Shown piece by piece: positions 43,401 through 51,978 of a stretch of DNA of 64,000 bases. The first letter of the stretch is position 1; every line of letters starts with the position of its first letter. The stretch is from Bog-950 sp046329515 (GTDB lineage: Bacteria > Bacteroidota > Bacteroidia > Chitinophagales > LD1), in NCBI GenBank assembly GCA_046329515.1, contig JAXLUM010000002.1:806001-870000 (forward strand), written 5' to 3'. Made by a program: the position numbers and the translations under genes. The notes beneath the pieces were generated by a model. The model had not been told where the DNA came from, ran no database searches, and worked only from the letters and a program-made list of their open reading frames with translations.

Positions 43401-44955
43401 CAAAGCTCCATGGAGTCTGCCCCGAAGTTGGAAAGACGACTATGCCCCCGTCATTGCCCCCGTTGCAACTGACGTTTGTAATTTGGGGTGGAGAAAATGT
43501 AGGCGAGGAGGATTGATAAATTAACTGTCCGGCGTCCGAAGCCGTACAGCCTCCGGCATCAGTAACCGTGACCGTGTAGTTGCCTGCAGTTAGCCCCGTT
43601 GCATACTGCCCTGTTTGCCCGCCGGGAGCCCAGGAGTAAGCGTATGGCGTTCCACTGCCACCGGAAGGGTTAGCTCCAAGAACGCCCGCATTCCCGGGTG
43701 GGTTGCAGGTAAAAAAGGTGGAATCGTTAACGGTAACGCTAGGGGCTGTAGTATTGGTTATTGTAACAGTATCAGACCTTGTACATCCCGCAATGGATAC
43801 AGAGAAGATGTAGGTACCGGGCCCAACATTACTAAGGGTGGTGGTGTTAGCAGGGCCGGGGTTCCAACCGTAGTTTAATACGGTTGATGTTGTATTGAAG
43901 GAAGCGTAAGCAGCGCCGGTTGTAGCACCGGGGCAAACATTGTCAAATGAATCTATTTGCACTCCAAGGCTTAGCGTACCAACAAACACATCATCAGTAA
44001 CAACAATTGGTGTGCCTCCTGCGCAAGGGGTGTAAGTGGCCTGTGCGGTGTAAAGCCCATAAGTTGTTGGGCATATATTAAGGCTTGGCCCGGTGCCCAC
44101 ATTGGCGCCGTTATTGAACCAATCTATAGTAACAATTGATGGTCCGTTTGGTGTAAAGCGCCAGGCATCGTTTTGCGCATCCCAAACAGTATTATTTCTA
44201 CCGGGCACGGTAAACGCTGTAGTGCCGGTAGCATCTTGTATGCCTTCAACAGCAAGTCCATCATTCCAGTCCGTGCAAGCTTCCTTATTCTGTATATAAA
44301 TCTCAATTACGTTGGTTGTTTCGTAAAGTACAATCTGATGCGTCTGCGAATTAGTGGAAGCACAGTTAGACAGAACATTATCACTGTCAAACATTGGTAC
44401 GTTGCTGAAGCTTATTACAAAAATGCGGCACGGTGGGCCACCTATCACCTGGTAATTAATGTAACCTCCCAAAGAAGGGTCAATATCATGATAAGGCCCC
44501 ATTATGCTATTGGTATACATTTGGTTGGTAGGTAAGCTGCCGGATGCTGTAATATCCCAGGCGCAATAGTTGGTGGGGTTGGCGGGCGGTTGTGTTTGTG
44601 CCACGTCAAAGGTTATAAGGCCATTTGAGCCAATTACAAATTGATTATAGGCTTGGCCAAAAAAGCAAAAGTTAAATGGTATTGGAATGGGGCTGCTCCA
44701 GGTATCATCAATATTTACAAGTACGGCAGTACCTCCTGTGTACGGAAAGGGAGTATATGGTATTTGGCCTACAGTATAGGTGCTTGAGGAGCCTACGTTA
44801 AAGGCCGTAGCATTTAACGTGGTACAGGGCGTTGTACAAGGCAGGGTTACATCAGGCCCGGCATTTACTATGGGGCAGCCGGGTTGTGCCTTAACAGCGC
44901 TTAAAATTAAAAGAGCAAATACAAGAGAACAGAGCTTTGCGTAAAGGTGTTTCAT
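40423..44955 (-). CDS. Giant T9SS type B surface protein with 13 SprB-like repeats
   Basis: A 1510-aa exported protein: signal peptide (cleavage before QPGC), an N-terminal region of about 320 residues with a PFNFCFFGQAYNQFVIGSNG domain, then about 13 SprB-like repeats of roughly 75 residues (a C-N-G-G-N-D-G start, SWSNG core, GNYDLTVTD), and a gliding-motility-associated C-terminal (type B) sorting domain (FVPNSFTPNGDGNNDLF, FNRWGELVFES, TFTYDV-type end). Repeats 3-8 show a double-repeat period of about 152 residues. It is probably a T9SS-exported adhesin. The SprF-like gene upstream is its likely partner. Confidence 0.9.
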   Translation of the reverse strand: MKHLYAKLCSLVFALLILSAVKAQPGCPIVNAGPDVTLPCTTPCTTLNATAFNVGSSSTYTVGQIPYTPFPYTGGTAVLVNIDDTWSSPIPIPFNFCFFGQAYNQFVIGSNGLITFDVAQTQPPANPTNYCAWDITASGSLPTNQMYTNSIMGPYHDIDPSLGGYINYQVIGGPPCRIFVISFSNVPMFDSDNVLSNCASTNSQTHQIVLYETTNVIEIYIQNKEACTDWNDGLAVEGIQDATGTTAFTVPGRNNTVWDAQNDAWRFTPNGPSIVTIDWFNNGANVGTGPSLNICPTTYGLYTAQATYTPCAGGTPIVVTDDVFVGTLSLGVQIDSFDNVCPGATTGAAYASFNTTSTVLNYGWNPGPANTTTLSNVGPGTYIFSVSIAGCTRSDTVTITNTTAPSVTVNDSTFFTCNPPGNAGVLGANPSGGSGTPYAYSWAPGGQTGQYATGLTAGNYTVTVTDAGGCTASDAGQLIYQSSSPTFSPPQITNVSCNGGNDGGIVVFPTSGQTPWSFAWSPAQPNNDTITGLTQGAYSVTATDANGCSVSASYNVTQPTALSLGAPTLTGATCTTGGSISVTASGGTGTLTYAWSNGQSGNSISNLAAGGYDLTVTDQNLCTITATYNITAAPNVVTFGAPAITNVSCNGGNDGSITVNASGGTGTIGFGWGGGQTGATINSLIAGNYNVTATDINGCSASTTYVVTEPTALVIGAPTIVDATCTTGGSITVTAYGGTGTLNYSWNNGAFSGSSITGLAAGNYDLTVTDQNLCSATASYTVNAGPNAVIISNPVVTDVSCNGAADGSITITVGGGTGTLTVSWSNAAGNVTTISSLAPNTYSVTATDQSGCSTSSSYVVAEPALLVIDSVTIQNVNCSNPNSGALTAYASGGNTGGYTYAWTQQSNSQTYSGQAINGLVADTYTLTITDSKGCSATGTYTITQPTALTFTQAHTDVSCFGGNDGTATITITTGTAPYTFDWNGAGPTANSTISGLAAGTVNVTITDANCSATASIIISEPSAVQITLVSQTDVSCYNSTDGAITISANGGTPGYTYNWSNLASGPSVSNLAPGPIDVTAVDANSCQATATYTIIAPSALNASATATDALCYQAPNGTATVSASGGTQPYNYLWSDNQTTPEAIGLVANYYSVTVLDNNNCSATAGATVNEPAAMNITYSATAVLCIGDENGTLTVSVNGGTGPYNYSATQDMVNFVSTTDGVIKDLAAGDYTIIISDNNGCTKTIPATVPDATPDAFQTVTDSTSCYGDQYTDGEAHVIATSIQNGPYLFSMDGGIQQYSGDFYNLSAGNHTITAYNFNGCESTIPVVILQPLPIIVDVTPDTLVLPLGEGGQVSVSYLNAGSAVHYSWEPSLGLSCIDCPNPFVTVYQNGDYLVTVSEQNGTTTCYGSATLHVDVLPEQPVFVPNSFTPNGDGNNDLFLIYGQDVKTMNLKIFNRWGELVFESTNQLQGWDGTYRGQLQNDAVFTYDVMVTFLNNKKVEKKGTVTLLR

Positions 44956-45067
44956 TTAGCCTTAGGGGTATGCGTAAACAAAATTGTAAATGTTAAGATG
45001 TATATTTTCTGTCTTTCGTTGTGTTGTGTAAACAAAAAACATAAAAACCGAAAAATGTTCACTGTCG

Positions 45068-45099
45068 CAAAAAAAAGCACCTTGCGTACAAAGTGCTTT
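45068..45099 (-). terminator. Rho-independent terminator after the SprF-like gene
   Basis: On the minus strand: AAAGCACTT stem, TGTACGC loop, AAGGTGCTTT arm, then eight T's in total. It lies 33 bp downstream of the SprF-like stop codon and separates it from the adhesin gene, which must then use its own promoter in 44956-45067 or rely on read-through. Confidence 0.85.
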
Positions 45100-45131
45100 A
45101 TATATATGTTCTGTTGTTCCTTATTCCTCTG

Positions 45132-46160
45132 TTAGAAGTTCGGACAATATTTTTCGTACTGAATAGAAGAAGGACGCTCCTTCTTAAAGATGTAAACGGC
45201 AGAAATTTCCAATGCACCTTGCGCTTTTGATGCTGCACGCAGGCTTGAATGGTTAATATCGTAGCTTAGGCCTATGCGGGTATTATAAAACTCAACACCG
45301 GCATTAAGTATCGCAGCATCTTTTACGCGGTACATTCCACCGCCAAACACCGCTACATCATCAGTAACATAGTAATTAAGGCCAACACCAAAGTTGTATT
45401 GCTGGGCATTAGACTGCAACATGAACAGGAAGGTTGGAGAAATACTGAAGGAGTAGTCGCTGTTAAGGAAGAACTCAGCGCCCGCATTAACATTAAAACG
45501 GTAGTTCAGGCGGTTTCTGTCATCCTGTAAGAAAGATTCTTTAGGACGTGACAGGTGGTTCATTGAAAAGCCCAGGTAATAGCGTATTAAATCAGTAGGA
45601 GCATGTGTCCACAGGGCACCGATGTTTACATCAGGGTAAAGAATGGCTTTATTCTGAAAATTGGTTTCGCCGTTAGGAAGGGCAGTGTTCCAGCCAAAGT
45701 TGTCTAACTGGCTTTCGAAAACCAGGTTATTGATATTAACGCGCTTGCTAACTACACCCGCCTGTATGCCCAAAGAAACGCGGCCACGGCCATAACGGTC
45801 AACAGCCTTGTGGTAAGCAATTGAAGCTAAACCACTGTAAGTAGTTAATGCGCCGTCACCCGCCTTATCGCCATAAAATACACCGCCAAAACCGAAACCA
45901 TCATTACCCAGTTTTTCACGTAAAATGGGCATATCAAACGATACCTGGTACGTTTGGTAGGGTGCAACTGAATTTAAAACAGGAATAGTAAACCACTGGT
46001 TACGGTAATTAGCCGCTACACGAAACATGCCGTTAATGTTAGCTGTAAGGGCAGGGTTTAGTGTTATAGGGGCTGCATAGTATTGAGAGAAATGGATATC
46101 CTGAGCAAATACAGCAGCGCTGCTTAAGCACAATAGAAGAAAAGCGTACAACTTTCTCAT
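45132..46160 (-). CDS. PorP/SprF-family T9SS outer-membrane protein
   Basis: A 342-aa outer-membrane beta-barrel protein with a signal peptide (cleavage before QDIHFSQYY). The N-terminal QDIHFSQYYAAPITLNPALT motif is diagnostic for the PorP/SprF family. In Flavobacterium, SprF is needed for secretion of the SprB adhesin, and PorP is a T9SS component in Porphyromonas. This copy is directly upstream of a type B repeat protein and on the same strand, so it is probably the export and anchoring factor dedicated to it. Confidence 0.93.
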   Translation of the reverse strand: MRKLYAFLLLCLSSAAVFAQDIHFSQYYAAPITLNPALTANINGMFRVAANYRNQWFTIPVLNSVAPYQTYQVSFDMPILREKLGNDGFGFGGVFYGDKAGDGALTTYSGLASIAYHKAVDRYGRGRVSLGIQAGVVSKRVNINNLVFESQLDNFGWNTALPNGETNFQNKAILYPDVNIGALWTHAPTDLIRYYLGFSMNHLSRPKESFLQDDRNRLNYRFNVNAGAEFFLNSDYSFSISPTFLFMLQSNAQQYNFGVGLNYYVTDDVAVFGGGMYRVKDAAILNAGVEFYNTRIGLSYDINHSSLRAASKAQGALEISAVYIFKKERPSSIQYEKYCPNF

Positions 46161-46265
46161 GCAGGGTTCATTATTTAGGACTGATAAAGGTATTCAAAAA
46201 AATGTGGTAACCAAACGGAGCACCTAACTTAGAGCGTCTTTTTTTAAAATAGGTTGGCAGGTGGT

Positions 46266-47606
46266 TTAGCTTTCCACTTCGGCTGTTTGTTTAACAGCCT
46301 CGGCAGCCTCCGATGATATGGTTTCAAATATCTTTCGCCAACCTTTCCATTCGCCCTCTTCGGTAAAGGAACTGTTGTGCCACAGGGTATAAGCTGTGCC
46401 GCCAACTTCCTTAACGTGCTTCAGAATCACGCGCATCTTTTCCAGGCTTTGTTTGGGGTTGTATCGCCGGTAATGCGAGAAACTGGCATCCATAAAGGTT
46501 ATAGGGTATATTTTTAAAGGTGTAACCGTTTCTAATTTAACATTGTAGAAATAGTGCGGGGTGCATATACCCGCCCTGAAACCCGGGTGAGGGGCGTACC
46601 CCATAGAGTAATCTTCGGTAATGCCGTTTTTAAGCAGCATGGAATAAGAATTGGGCACCAGGAAGCGTAAATAGTGATAGCGGTTGGCGGTAACAGCTTG
46701 GCCGGTAATTCGTTTAAGGCGGTCAATTTCTCTTTTAGTTACAGCCGACGAAACGTGCGATTTGAAAGACAGGTGTATACCTATATCAGCCCGTTCAGCT
46801 ATGTTCTTAATCAGCTCCCGGTATTTTTCTGCCTCCACCGAGATATTCTTATCAAAGCGGGAGCCATCGCCCAGCAAAAAGAAAAAACGGGGACGGAAAC
46901 CGTTGGTTTCACACACATTAAAAATATAGTCGTAGGTGTCGTAAGGGTCTTGTTTTTTGCCAGCTAGTACGGCTATACGGTCTCGTATGTCCTTAAAGTT
47001 AGAAAGCAGTACAGAACGCATGAAAGCGCCAACCGTTCTTTTCAAACCCTTGTGTAAATACGAGTAAGCAATATCTATATCAAAGGTGGGTATATATTGA
47101 AACTTTGATTGTTTAAAGGGCAAATGAGGATACCTTTCGGCTAACAGGCTTTTAAGCTCAAGCGCATAGTAGTTAACCATAGGCTTCTCTAAAAAGCCCG
47201 CTTTTAGTATCATGCTTTGGCTGGCCCTGAACCGGCCGTATTTATCGTATTTGCTAGGCAGGTATTCATAATACCGGCTTACCATAAAAAAGGCAGAAGC
47301 AAATATATCGAAGGGTATTGCAGAAGGCTCCAGCACACTAAAGAAGCCCTTTATGCGGCCATGCTCGCAAAAGGTGAATGGCTGATGTTTAATTTCTGTT
47401 TCAAAAAGTAATTTGTAGGAACGGAAGAATAGTTCTTCGCCGCAAGGTTCCTGGGCGTAAGAAAACTTAGCTCCTTTGTACGCATTAAACGCCTCTTTAT
47501 CGTGGGTAAACTCGTATGACAAGCCCAGTAAATCACACACCATAAGGTCGAAGGTGTAGGCAACGCGGTTATTGGTGCGTTCGGTATATATCAGCAGGTC
47601 GGCCAA
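46266..47606 (-). CDS. Polysaccharide deacetylase-like protein (DUF7033 type)
   Basis: A 446-aa protein. The N-terminal 90 residues resemble the DUF7033 domain found before polysaccharide deacetylases in Bacteroidota. The remaining part has NodB-like features: PTFDIDIAY near residue 175, DIGIHLSFKSH (metal-site His), and an LWHNSSF C-terminal motif. It would remove acetyl groups from a glycan. The start is a TTG that directly abuts the upstream gene's stop codon, and family homology supports starting about there. It is cotranscribed with the 3HCDH-like gene. Confidence 0.82.
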   Translation of the reverse strand: MADLLIYTERTNNRVAYTFDLMVCDLLGLSYEFTHDKEAFNAYKGAKFSYAQEPCGEELFFRSYKLLFETEIKHQPFTFCEHGRIKGFFSVLEPSAIPFDIFASAFFMVSRYYEYLPSKYDKYGRFRASQSMILKAGFLEKPMVNYYALELKSLLAERYPHLPFKQSKFQYIPTFDIDIAYSYLHKGLKRTVGAFMRSVLLSNFKDIRDRIAVLAGKKQDPYDTYDYIFNVCETNGFRPRFFFLLGDGSRFDKNISVEAEKYRELIKNIAERADIGIHLSFKSHVSSAVTKREIDRLKRITGQAVTANRYHYLRFLVPNSYSMLLKNGITEDYSMGYAPHPGFRAGICTPHYFYNVKLETVTPLKIYPITFMDASFSHYRRYNPKQSLEKMRVILKHVKEVGGTAYTLWHNSSFTEEGEWKGWRKIFETISSEAAEAVKQTAEVES

Positions 47607-48305
47607 TTATTTTTCTTTTTTTCTGTAAAAGGTTTCGTTGCGTAAATATTTTGTTTTCAGCAACGGGCAAATTTTATAACGCTCATCTTTTGTGTCTTCA
47701 TACAAGGCTGCAAGCGCTTCAAATACTGATGTTATGCCTATTCTATCGCACCATTCAAATGGGCCGTAAGGGTAGTTGGTTCCCAGCTTCATGGCCATAT
47801 CAATATCTTCAATGCTTGCGGTGCCCTCCTGCAGGGTGTAGCAGGCCTCATTAATAATCATAAAAATAACCCGGGGCTTTATCATGCCAACGCGGTCTTC
47901 TACCGGTAAAAAATTAATGTTTAAGGCCTGGGTCAGCTTCTCTAGCTCAGGGGTTTCAAACTTGCGGTAAAGGCTAATTTCCCAGGTAGAATTAGTTAGG
48001 AAACCCGGCAGGGCATTTATACCAAACAGTCGGCACCTTACTTTGCTGCCGGTGGCGTAAACCGCTTCCGCCAGTGAGGTTTTAACCGCGTTTACAAATA
48101 CAGGTGTTTCTTTCAGCGCAGCATAAACGGGTAAGTTGCTGTAGTCATCGTCAAAGTTCAAATCAAATATTACATCGTACTCTTTATAATCCTCATCATC
48201 ATCTCCATCAGTAAAATCAAGCTCAAGCCCGGGCACCTGCGCCAGCTTTTGCCGCAGTTCATCTACTCTCAATTCTTCACCGCTAACCAAAATTCTCATA
48301 GCCAT
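47607..48305 (-). CDS. 3-hydroxyacyl-CoA dehydrogenase C-terminal domain protein
   Basis: A 232-aa protein. The C-terminal half is the 3HCDH domain (DRVGMIKPRVIFMIINEACY, then AMKLGTNYPYGPFEWCDRIG). The N-terminal half is shorter than a normal Rossmann domain, and no GxGxxG dinucleotide motif is present, only MRILVSGEE. So it probably does not act as a plain NAD-dependent dehydrogenase. Bacteroidota have such variant proteins. The role is unclear. It abuts the deacetylase gene with no spacer. Confidence 0.75.
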   Translation of the reverse strand: MAMRILVSGEELRVDELRQKLAQVPGLELDFTDGDDDEDYKEYDVIFDLNFDDDYSNLPVYAALKETPVFVNAVKTSLAEAVYATGSKVRCRLFGINALPGFLTNSTWEISLYRKFETPELEKLTQALNINFLPVEDRVGMIKPRVIFMIINEACYTLQEGTASIEDIDMAMKLGTNYPYGPFEWCDRIGITSVFEALAALYEDTKDERYKICPLLKTKYLRNETFYRKKEK

Positions 48306-48394
48306 AGTATTGCTTACCGTTAAGGTAAATCAGCATGGGCAAATTAAATGATAAATGTCAGATTGTTTCCATAGTGAGCCTCGGACGAATCAAC

Positions 48395-48402
48395 TATTTT
48401 TG
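48395..48402 (+). promoter_or_regulatory. Putative -7 element for ridA
   Basis: TATTTTTG, a TAnnTTTG match 20 bp before the ATG. A TAGGAGATAAA sequence before the ATG may serve as ribosome binding site. Confidence 0.45.
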
Positions 48403-48422
48403 AGTAAAAATTAGGAGATAAA

Positions 48423-48803
48423 ATGAGCAAACTGGTTGTGCATACCCAACATGCGCCTAAAGCTATAGGCCCTTATTCACAAGCTATAAGAGTAAACGAT
48501 ATTGTATTTATATCCGGCCAAATTCCTATCGATCCTGAAACCAACGAACTTATAAGCAGTACCATACAGGAGGAAACACACAGGGTAATGAAAAACCTGC
48601 GCGCTATTTTAGAACAGGCCGGTATGGATTTAAGCAACGTGGTAAAAACCTCCATCTTTTTGAAAACCATGGATGACTTTGCCGCCGTAAATGAGGTTTA
48701 CGCTACTTATTTTTCAGGTGATTTTCCTGCCCGCGAAACGGTTGCTGTAGCGGGGCTGCCAAAGGGTGCACGCGTTGAGATAAGTGTTATTGCAAGCCTT
48801 TAG
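48423..48803 (+). CDS. ridA: RidA-family reactive enamine/imine deaminase
   Basis: A 126-aa YjgF/YER057c/UK114-family protein. It forms a trimer that hydrolyses 2-aminoacrylate and other enamines from PLP enzymes. Family motifs: AIGPYSQAI, FISGQIPIDP, and the C-terminal PARETVAVAGLPKGARVEIS with the key Arg. Length is exactly typical. It overlaps the convergent mnmH gene by 17 bp at the 3' end. Confidence 0.96.
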   Translation: MSKLVVHTQHAPKAIGPYSQAIRVNDIVFISGQIPIDPETNELISSTIQEETHRVMKNLRAILEQAGMDLSNVVKTSIFLKTMDDFAAVNEVYATYFSGDFPARETVAVAGLPKGARVEISVIASL

Positions 48804-49821
48804 AGGCTTGGGCAAGCAGCGCCTCTGCAATATCTGTAGTAGAGCTGTTTTCATCAAATGGCATACGGTAAATGGCGCCTTCTTTTTTTTGTGTCAGGCC
48901 ATATTCGTACGTTTTATCGTAGTAATAAAGCGCTATTTCGGCCACCTGCTTATAATCTTTTGCATGCAGGGCGTCGATAGCCATCTTCCATTGCAGGTTG
49001 CCCAATCGTTTTTTGATGTTGGTAATGGATTGCTCTAAACCCTGGTGATGATTAGCGCTGTAATCGTTTACAAGACGATCTATTCTTGCTTGCAGCGGTA
49101 TTTCCAACACCATTAATGCAGCCCTATTTTTCTGCTGCCAAAGGTTGTTGTCTAAAACTACAGTGCCAATTTTTTTGCTTTCGTCTTCAATCCAAATGCG
49201 CCTATTTCTGTCAAGCTGAATAAGTTCTTCGTAAAGCAGGTTTTCAAAATGTTCTGTGCTTGGTTGTGCGGGCTGCCCCAGCATACCAAAAGCTGAACCT
49301 TTGTGATTGGCCAGTGCCTCAAGGTCAATTACCTGTTCGCCCAATTGCTTCAACTGCTGTAATACTTCCGTTTTTCCACTACCTGTTTTTCCGCCAATAA
49401 CTATGTATTTACAGGGCGCCGAAATGGTATTTAATACCATATGGCGGTACGCCTTATAGCCGCCTTTTAAAGTGTAAACATCATAACCGAATTGGTTGAA
49501 TAGCCAGGCCATACTACCGCTGCGCATACCCCCGCGCCAGCAGTGCACAAACAGCTTATTGTCTTTCACTTTATCGGCAACAAAGCGAATGAACCCACTC
49601 ATTTTAGGGCCCACCAAATCAAGGCCCAACAGTATAGCCTCTTTTGACCCCTGTTGTTTATATAGGGTGCCCACCTTTGCCCGTTCTTCGTTGTTAAACA
49701 GCGGTAGATTTAAGGCATGCGGTATATGCCCATACTTGTATTCTCCCTCACTGCGCACATCAAGGGTTGCGTAGCTGCGCGATTCTCTAAAAAATGTTTC
49801 TGCGTCAAGGGCAGTAATCAC
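48787..49821 (-). CDS. mnmH: tRNA 2-selenouridine synthase
   Basis: A 344-aa two-domain enzyme. The N-terminal rhodanese domain has the active-site loop HCWRGGMRS (Cys about residue 93). The C-terminal P-loop domain has GGKTGSGKTE near 142. MnmH converts 2-thiouridine at tRNA wobble positions to 2-selenouridine via geranylated intermediates, using selenophosphate. No selD gene is in the window. The start is a GTG one base after the meaB stop codon, so the two form an operon. Confidence 0.93.
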   Translation of the reverse strand: MITALDAETFFRESRSYATLDVRSEGEYKYGHIPHALNLPLFNNEERAKVGTLYKQQGSKEAILLGLDLVGPKMSGFIRFVADKVKDNKLFVHCWRGGMRSGSMAWLFNQFGYDVYTLKGGYKAYRHMVLNTISAPCKYIVIGGKTGSGKTEVLQQLKQLGEQVIDLEALANHKGSAFGMLGQPAQPSTEHFENLLYEELIQLDRNRRIWIEDESKKIGTVVLDNNLWQQKNRAALMVLEIPLQARIDRLVNDYSANHHQGLEQSITNIKKRLGNLQWKMAIDALHAKDYKQVAEIALYYYDKTYEYGLTQKKEGAIYRMPFDENSSTTDIAEALLAQASKGLQ

Positions 49822-49822
49822 T

Positions 49823-50698
49823 TTATAAATGTTTTTTCACAAAAGAATAGAGGTTGAATGAGGGGCTTAGCAATGCTTCTCTCAACTCTGTTTTCAACGC
49901 CTTGGTATCAAAACTTTTCATGCGGTTTTTGGCAATTAAGCGTAAGGCTTTTTCAGTTAACAGCAGCAGTTTACGATCGCGGTTTTGCCCGCTCTCATGC
50001 TGGGCGTTTAAGGCGTTTAGTAAATCACCAATGCCTTTTGCTTCTACAGCCACGGTTTTTATTACCGGCGTTTCCCTGTGGCTTAATTCCAGTTGGCCCT
50101 GTAGGGAATTAGCTATGGCTTCAGCATCTGCGCGGTCGGCCTTATTAATTACAAACACATCTGCAATTTCCATAAGCCCCGCCTTCATGGTTTGTATACT
50201 GTCTCCCGATTCAGGAACCAACACCACTACGGTGGTATCGGCAAGCCCTGCAATTTCCACTTCCCCCTGGCCAACACCAACGGTTTCAATAAACAGATAA
50301 TCGAAGGGGTAGGACCTCATAACCTCCAGCACTTCAATTATTTTATCACTTAACCCCCCAAGCGAGCCGCGCGATGCCAGTGAGCGTATGAATAAATTAG
50401 GATGATTAAAATGCGCGCTTAAGCGCAGGCGGTCGCCCAGTAATGCACCAAAATTAAAGGGGGAGGAGGGGTCAATAAGTATTAGGCCCAATTTTTTGCC
50501 TTGCGCCAATAATTCGGAAACCAGGGCGTTTATTAGGCTGCTTTTACCCGCACCCGGGGGGCCCGTAAAGCCTATAACCGGAATATTGGTCGGTTGAAGA
50601 GAAAGTAAAAGCTCTTCAAAGCCAACAGCTTCGTTTTCAACCAGCGAAATACTGCGGGATAAAGTTTTAAAATCGGTTATACGCGATATATTCAACAC
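49823..50698 (-). CDS. meaB: Methylmalonyl-CoA mutase-associated GTPase MeaB
   Basis: A 291-aa G3E-family GTPase. Motifs: P-loop GPPGAGKS (46-53), LILIDPSSPF, IETVGVGQGEVE and NKADRADAE. The family protects and reloads adenosylcobalamin-dependent methylmalonyl-CoA mutase. The mutase genes themselves are not in this window. The start codon is GTG. It is divergent from the O-antigen ligase-like gene with under 50 bp between them, and forms a unit with mnmH. Confidence 0.93.
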   Translation of the reverse strand: MLNISRITDFKTLSRSISLVENEAVGFEELLLSLQPTNIPVIGFTGPPGAGKSSLINALVSELLAQGKKLGLILIDPSSPFNFGALLGDRLRLSAHFNHPNLFIRSLASRGSLGGLSDKIIEVLEVMRSYPFDYLFIETVGVGQGEVEIAGLADTTVVVLVPESGDSIQTMKAGLMEIADVFVINKADRADAEAIANSLQGQLELSHRETPVIKTVAVEAKGIGDLLNALNAQHESGQNRDRKLLLLTEKALRLIAKNRMKSFDTKALKTELREALLSPSFNLYSFVKKHL

Positions 50699-50700
50699 TG

Positions 50701-50709
50701 TATGTTTGC
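50701..50709 (+). promoter_or_regulatory. Putative -7 element for the polysaccharide operon
   Basis: TATGTTTGC, a full TAnnTTTGC match 36 bp before the GTG at 50746. No clear TTG at -33 spacing is visible. Its position favours the GTG start over the TTG at 50725. Confidence 0.45.
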
Positions 50710-50745
50710 GTGTGAAGGTAATAGTTGCCCGATAAATTTTGCTGC

Positions 50746-51978
50746 GTGAAAGAAATTTTCAATCGCAATAGGATTGAATACCTAATAGTATTGTGCTGCA
50801 CCTGTAGTTTTATAGGGTTCGTGTGCTCGCGCGCAATGATCAGCATTGGCATGATTGCCCTTGTAGTGCTGGCGTTTATAACACTAAACCCTTTAGAGAT
50901 ACTTCGGCGTTATGTCCTTCGTAAGGAGTTATGGGTGCTATCGCTTTTCTTTTTGCTTGTTCTGTTTAGTGGCTTCTATTCTGAAGATAAGCAGGCGTAC
51001 GCCGGTTGGCTGCGTATAAAACTTCCCTTTTTGTTTCTGCCTGTTGCCTTTGCTGCTTTCCCTGTGCTTGGTAAACGCAGTGTTACACTTATTCTGTATT
51101 CCTTTATAATAATAGTAAGCCTTAGCGCCATGGCTGTACTGGTAAATTATTACCTGCACTTTGCCGAAATTAACGAAGGCATGTTAAGAGGCAATGCCAT
51201 ACCAATGCCGTTCAGCCACATACGCTATACGCTTATGCTTGCGTTTGCATTCTTCTGCAGTTGGTATTTGTTAGAAAGCAAAAGCGTTGTAAAGTATGCG
51301 AACGAAAAGTATGTGCTGATAGCTTTACTGGCTTTTCTTTTCATTGGACTGCACATTTTAAGCGTACGTAGTTCTTTAGTGGCGCTGTACCTGGGTGTAG
51401 CGCTGTTGCTTGTTAGAATGGTGGTTATCAATAAACAATGGAAATCAGGGCTACTCGCGTTGGTTTTCCTTGTCGCAGTACCGTACTTGGCCTATTTACT
51501 GGTTCCCAGCCTGCACAATAAAATAAGTTACATGCGGTACGATGTAAATGAATATCTGAATGGCAACATCAATCAAAACTCCGATGCAGGAAGGTTGGTT
51601 TCGTGGAAGGTTGGTCTTGCAATCTGGAAACAGAATAAGTTGTTAGGCGCTGGGGCGGGTGACATCAGAAGTGAAACCGAAAAGGTATATATAGAACAAT
51701 TTCCTCAAGTACCTAAGGAGAACAGAAAGGTGCCACACAATCAGTTTATATGGGTAATGGCGGGCAGCGGTGTCATTGGCCTTCTATTGTTTCTCGTGGC
51801 CTTTTTCATTCCGTACTTAACCAATGGTTACTATAAGCAATGGCTTATCGTGCTGCTTGGCATAATTATCTTCTCGTCCTTTTTTACTGAAGATACTTTT
51901 GAGGAGCAGATAGGTACGGGCTTTTATCTTATTTTTCTTCTTGTTTTTATGAATTACTTCGGTGTGGCAGATGAGTAA
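50746..51978 (+). CDS. O-antigen ligase/polymerase-family membrane protein
   Basis: A 410-aa polytopic membrane protein with about 11 helices. The periplasmic loop with GNINQNSDAGRLVSW, GAGAGDIRSE and VPHNQFIW (Arg, Asp and His residues typical of Wzy/WaaL proteins) places it in the O-antigen ligase family. It either polymerises or attaches surface polysaccharide at the periplasmic face. I use GTG 50746 as start. TTG 50725 is the only upstream alternative. It overlaps the GT2 gene by 8 bp. Confidence 0.85.
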   Translation: MKEIFNRNRIEYLIVLCCTCSFIGFVCSRAMISIGMIALVVLAFITLNPLEILRRYVLRKELWVLSLFFLLVLFSGFYSEDKQAYAGWLRIKLPFLFLPVAFAAFPVLGKRSVTLILYSFIIIVSLSAMAVLVNYYLHFAEINEGMLRGNAIPMPFSHIRYTLMLAFAFFCSWYLLESKSVVKYANEKYVLIALLAFLFIGLHILSVRSSLVALYLGVALLLVRMVVINKQWKSGLLALVFLVAVPYLAYLLVPSLHNKISYMRYDVNEYLNGNINQNSDAGRLVSWKVGLAIWKQNKLLGAGAGDIRSETEKVYIEQFPQVPKENRKVPHNQFIWVMAGSGVIGLLLFLVAFFIPYLTNGYYKQWLIVLLGIIIFSSFFTEDTFEEQIGTGFYLIFLLVFMNYFGVADE

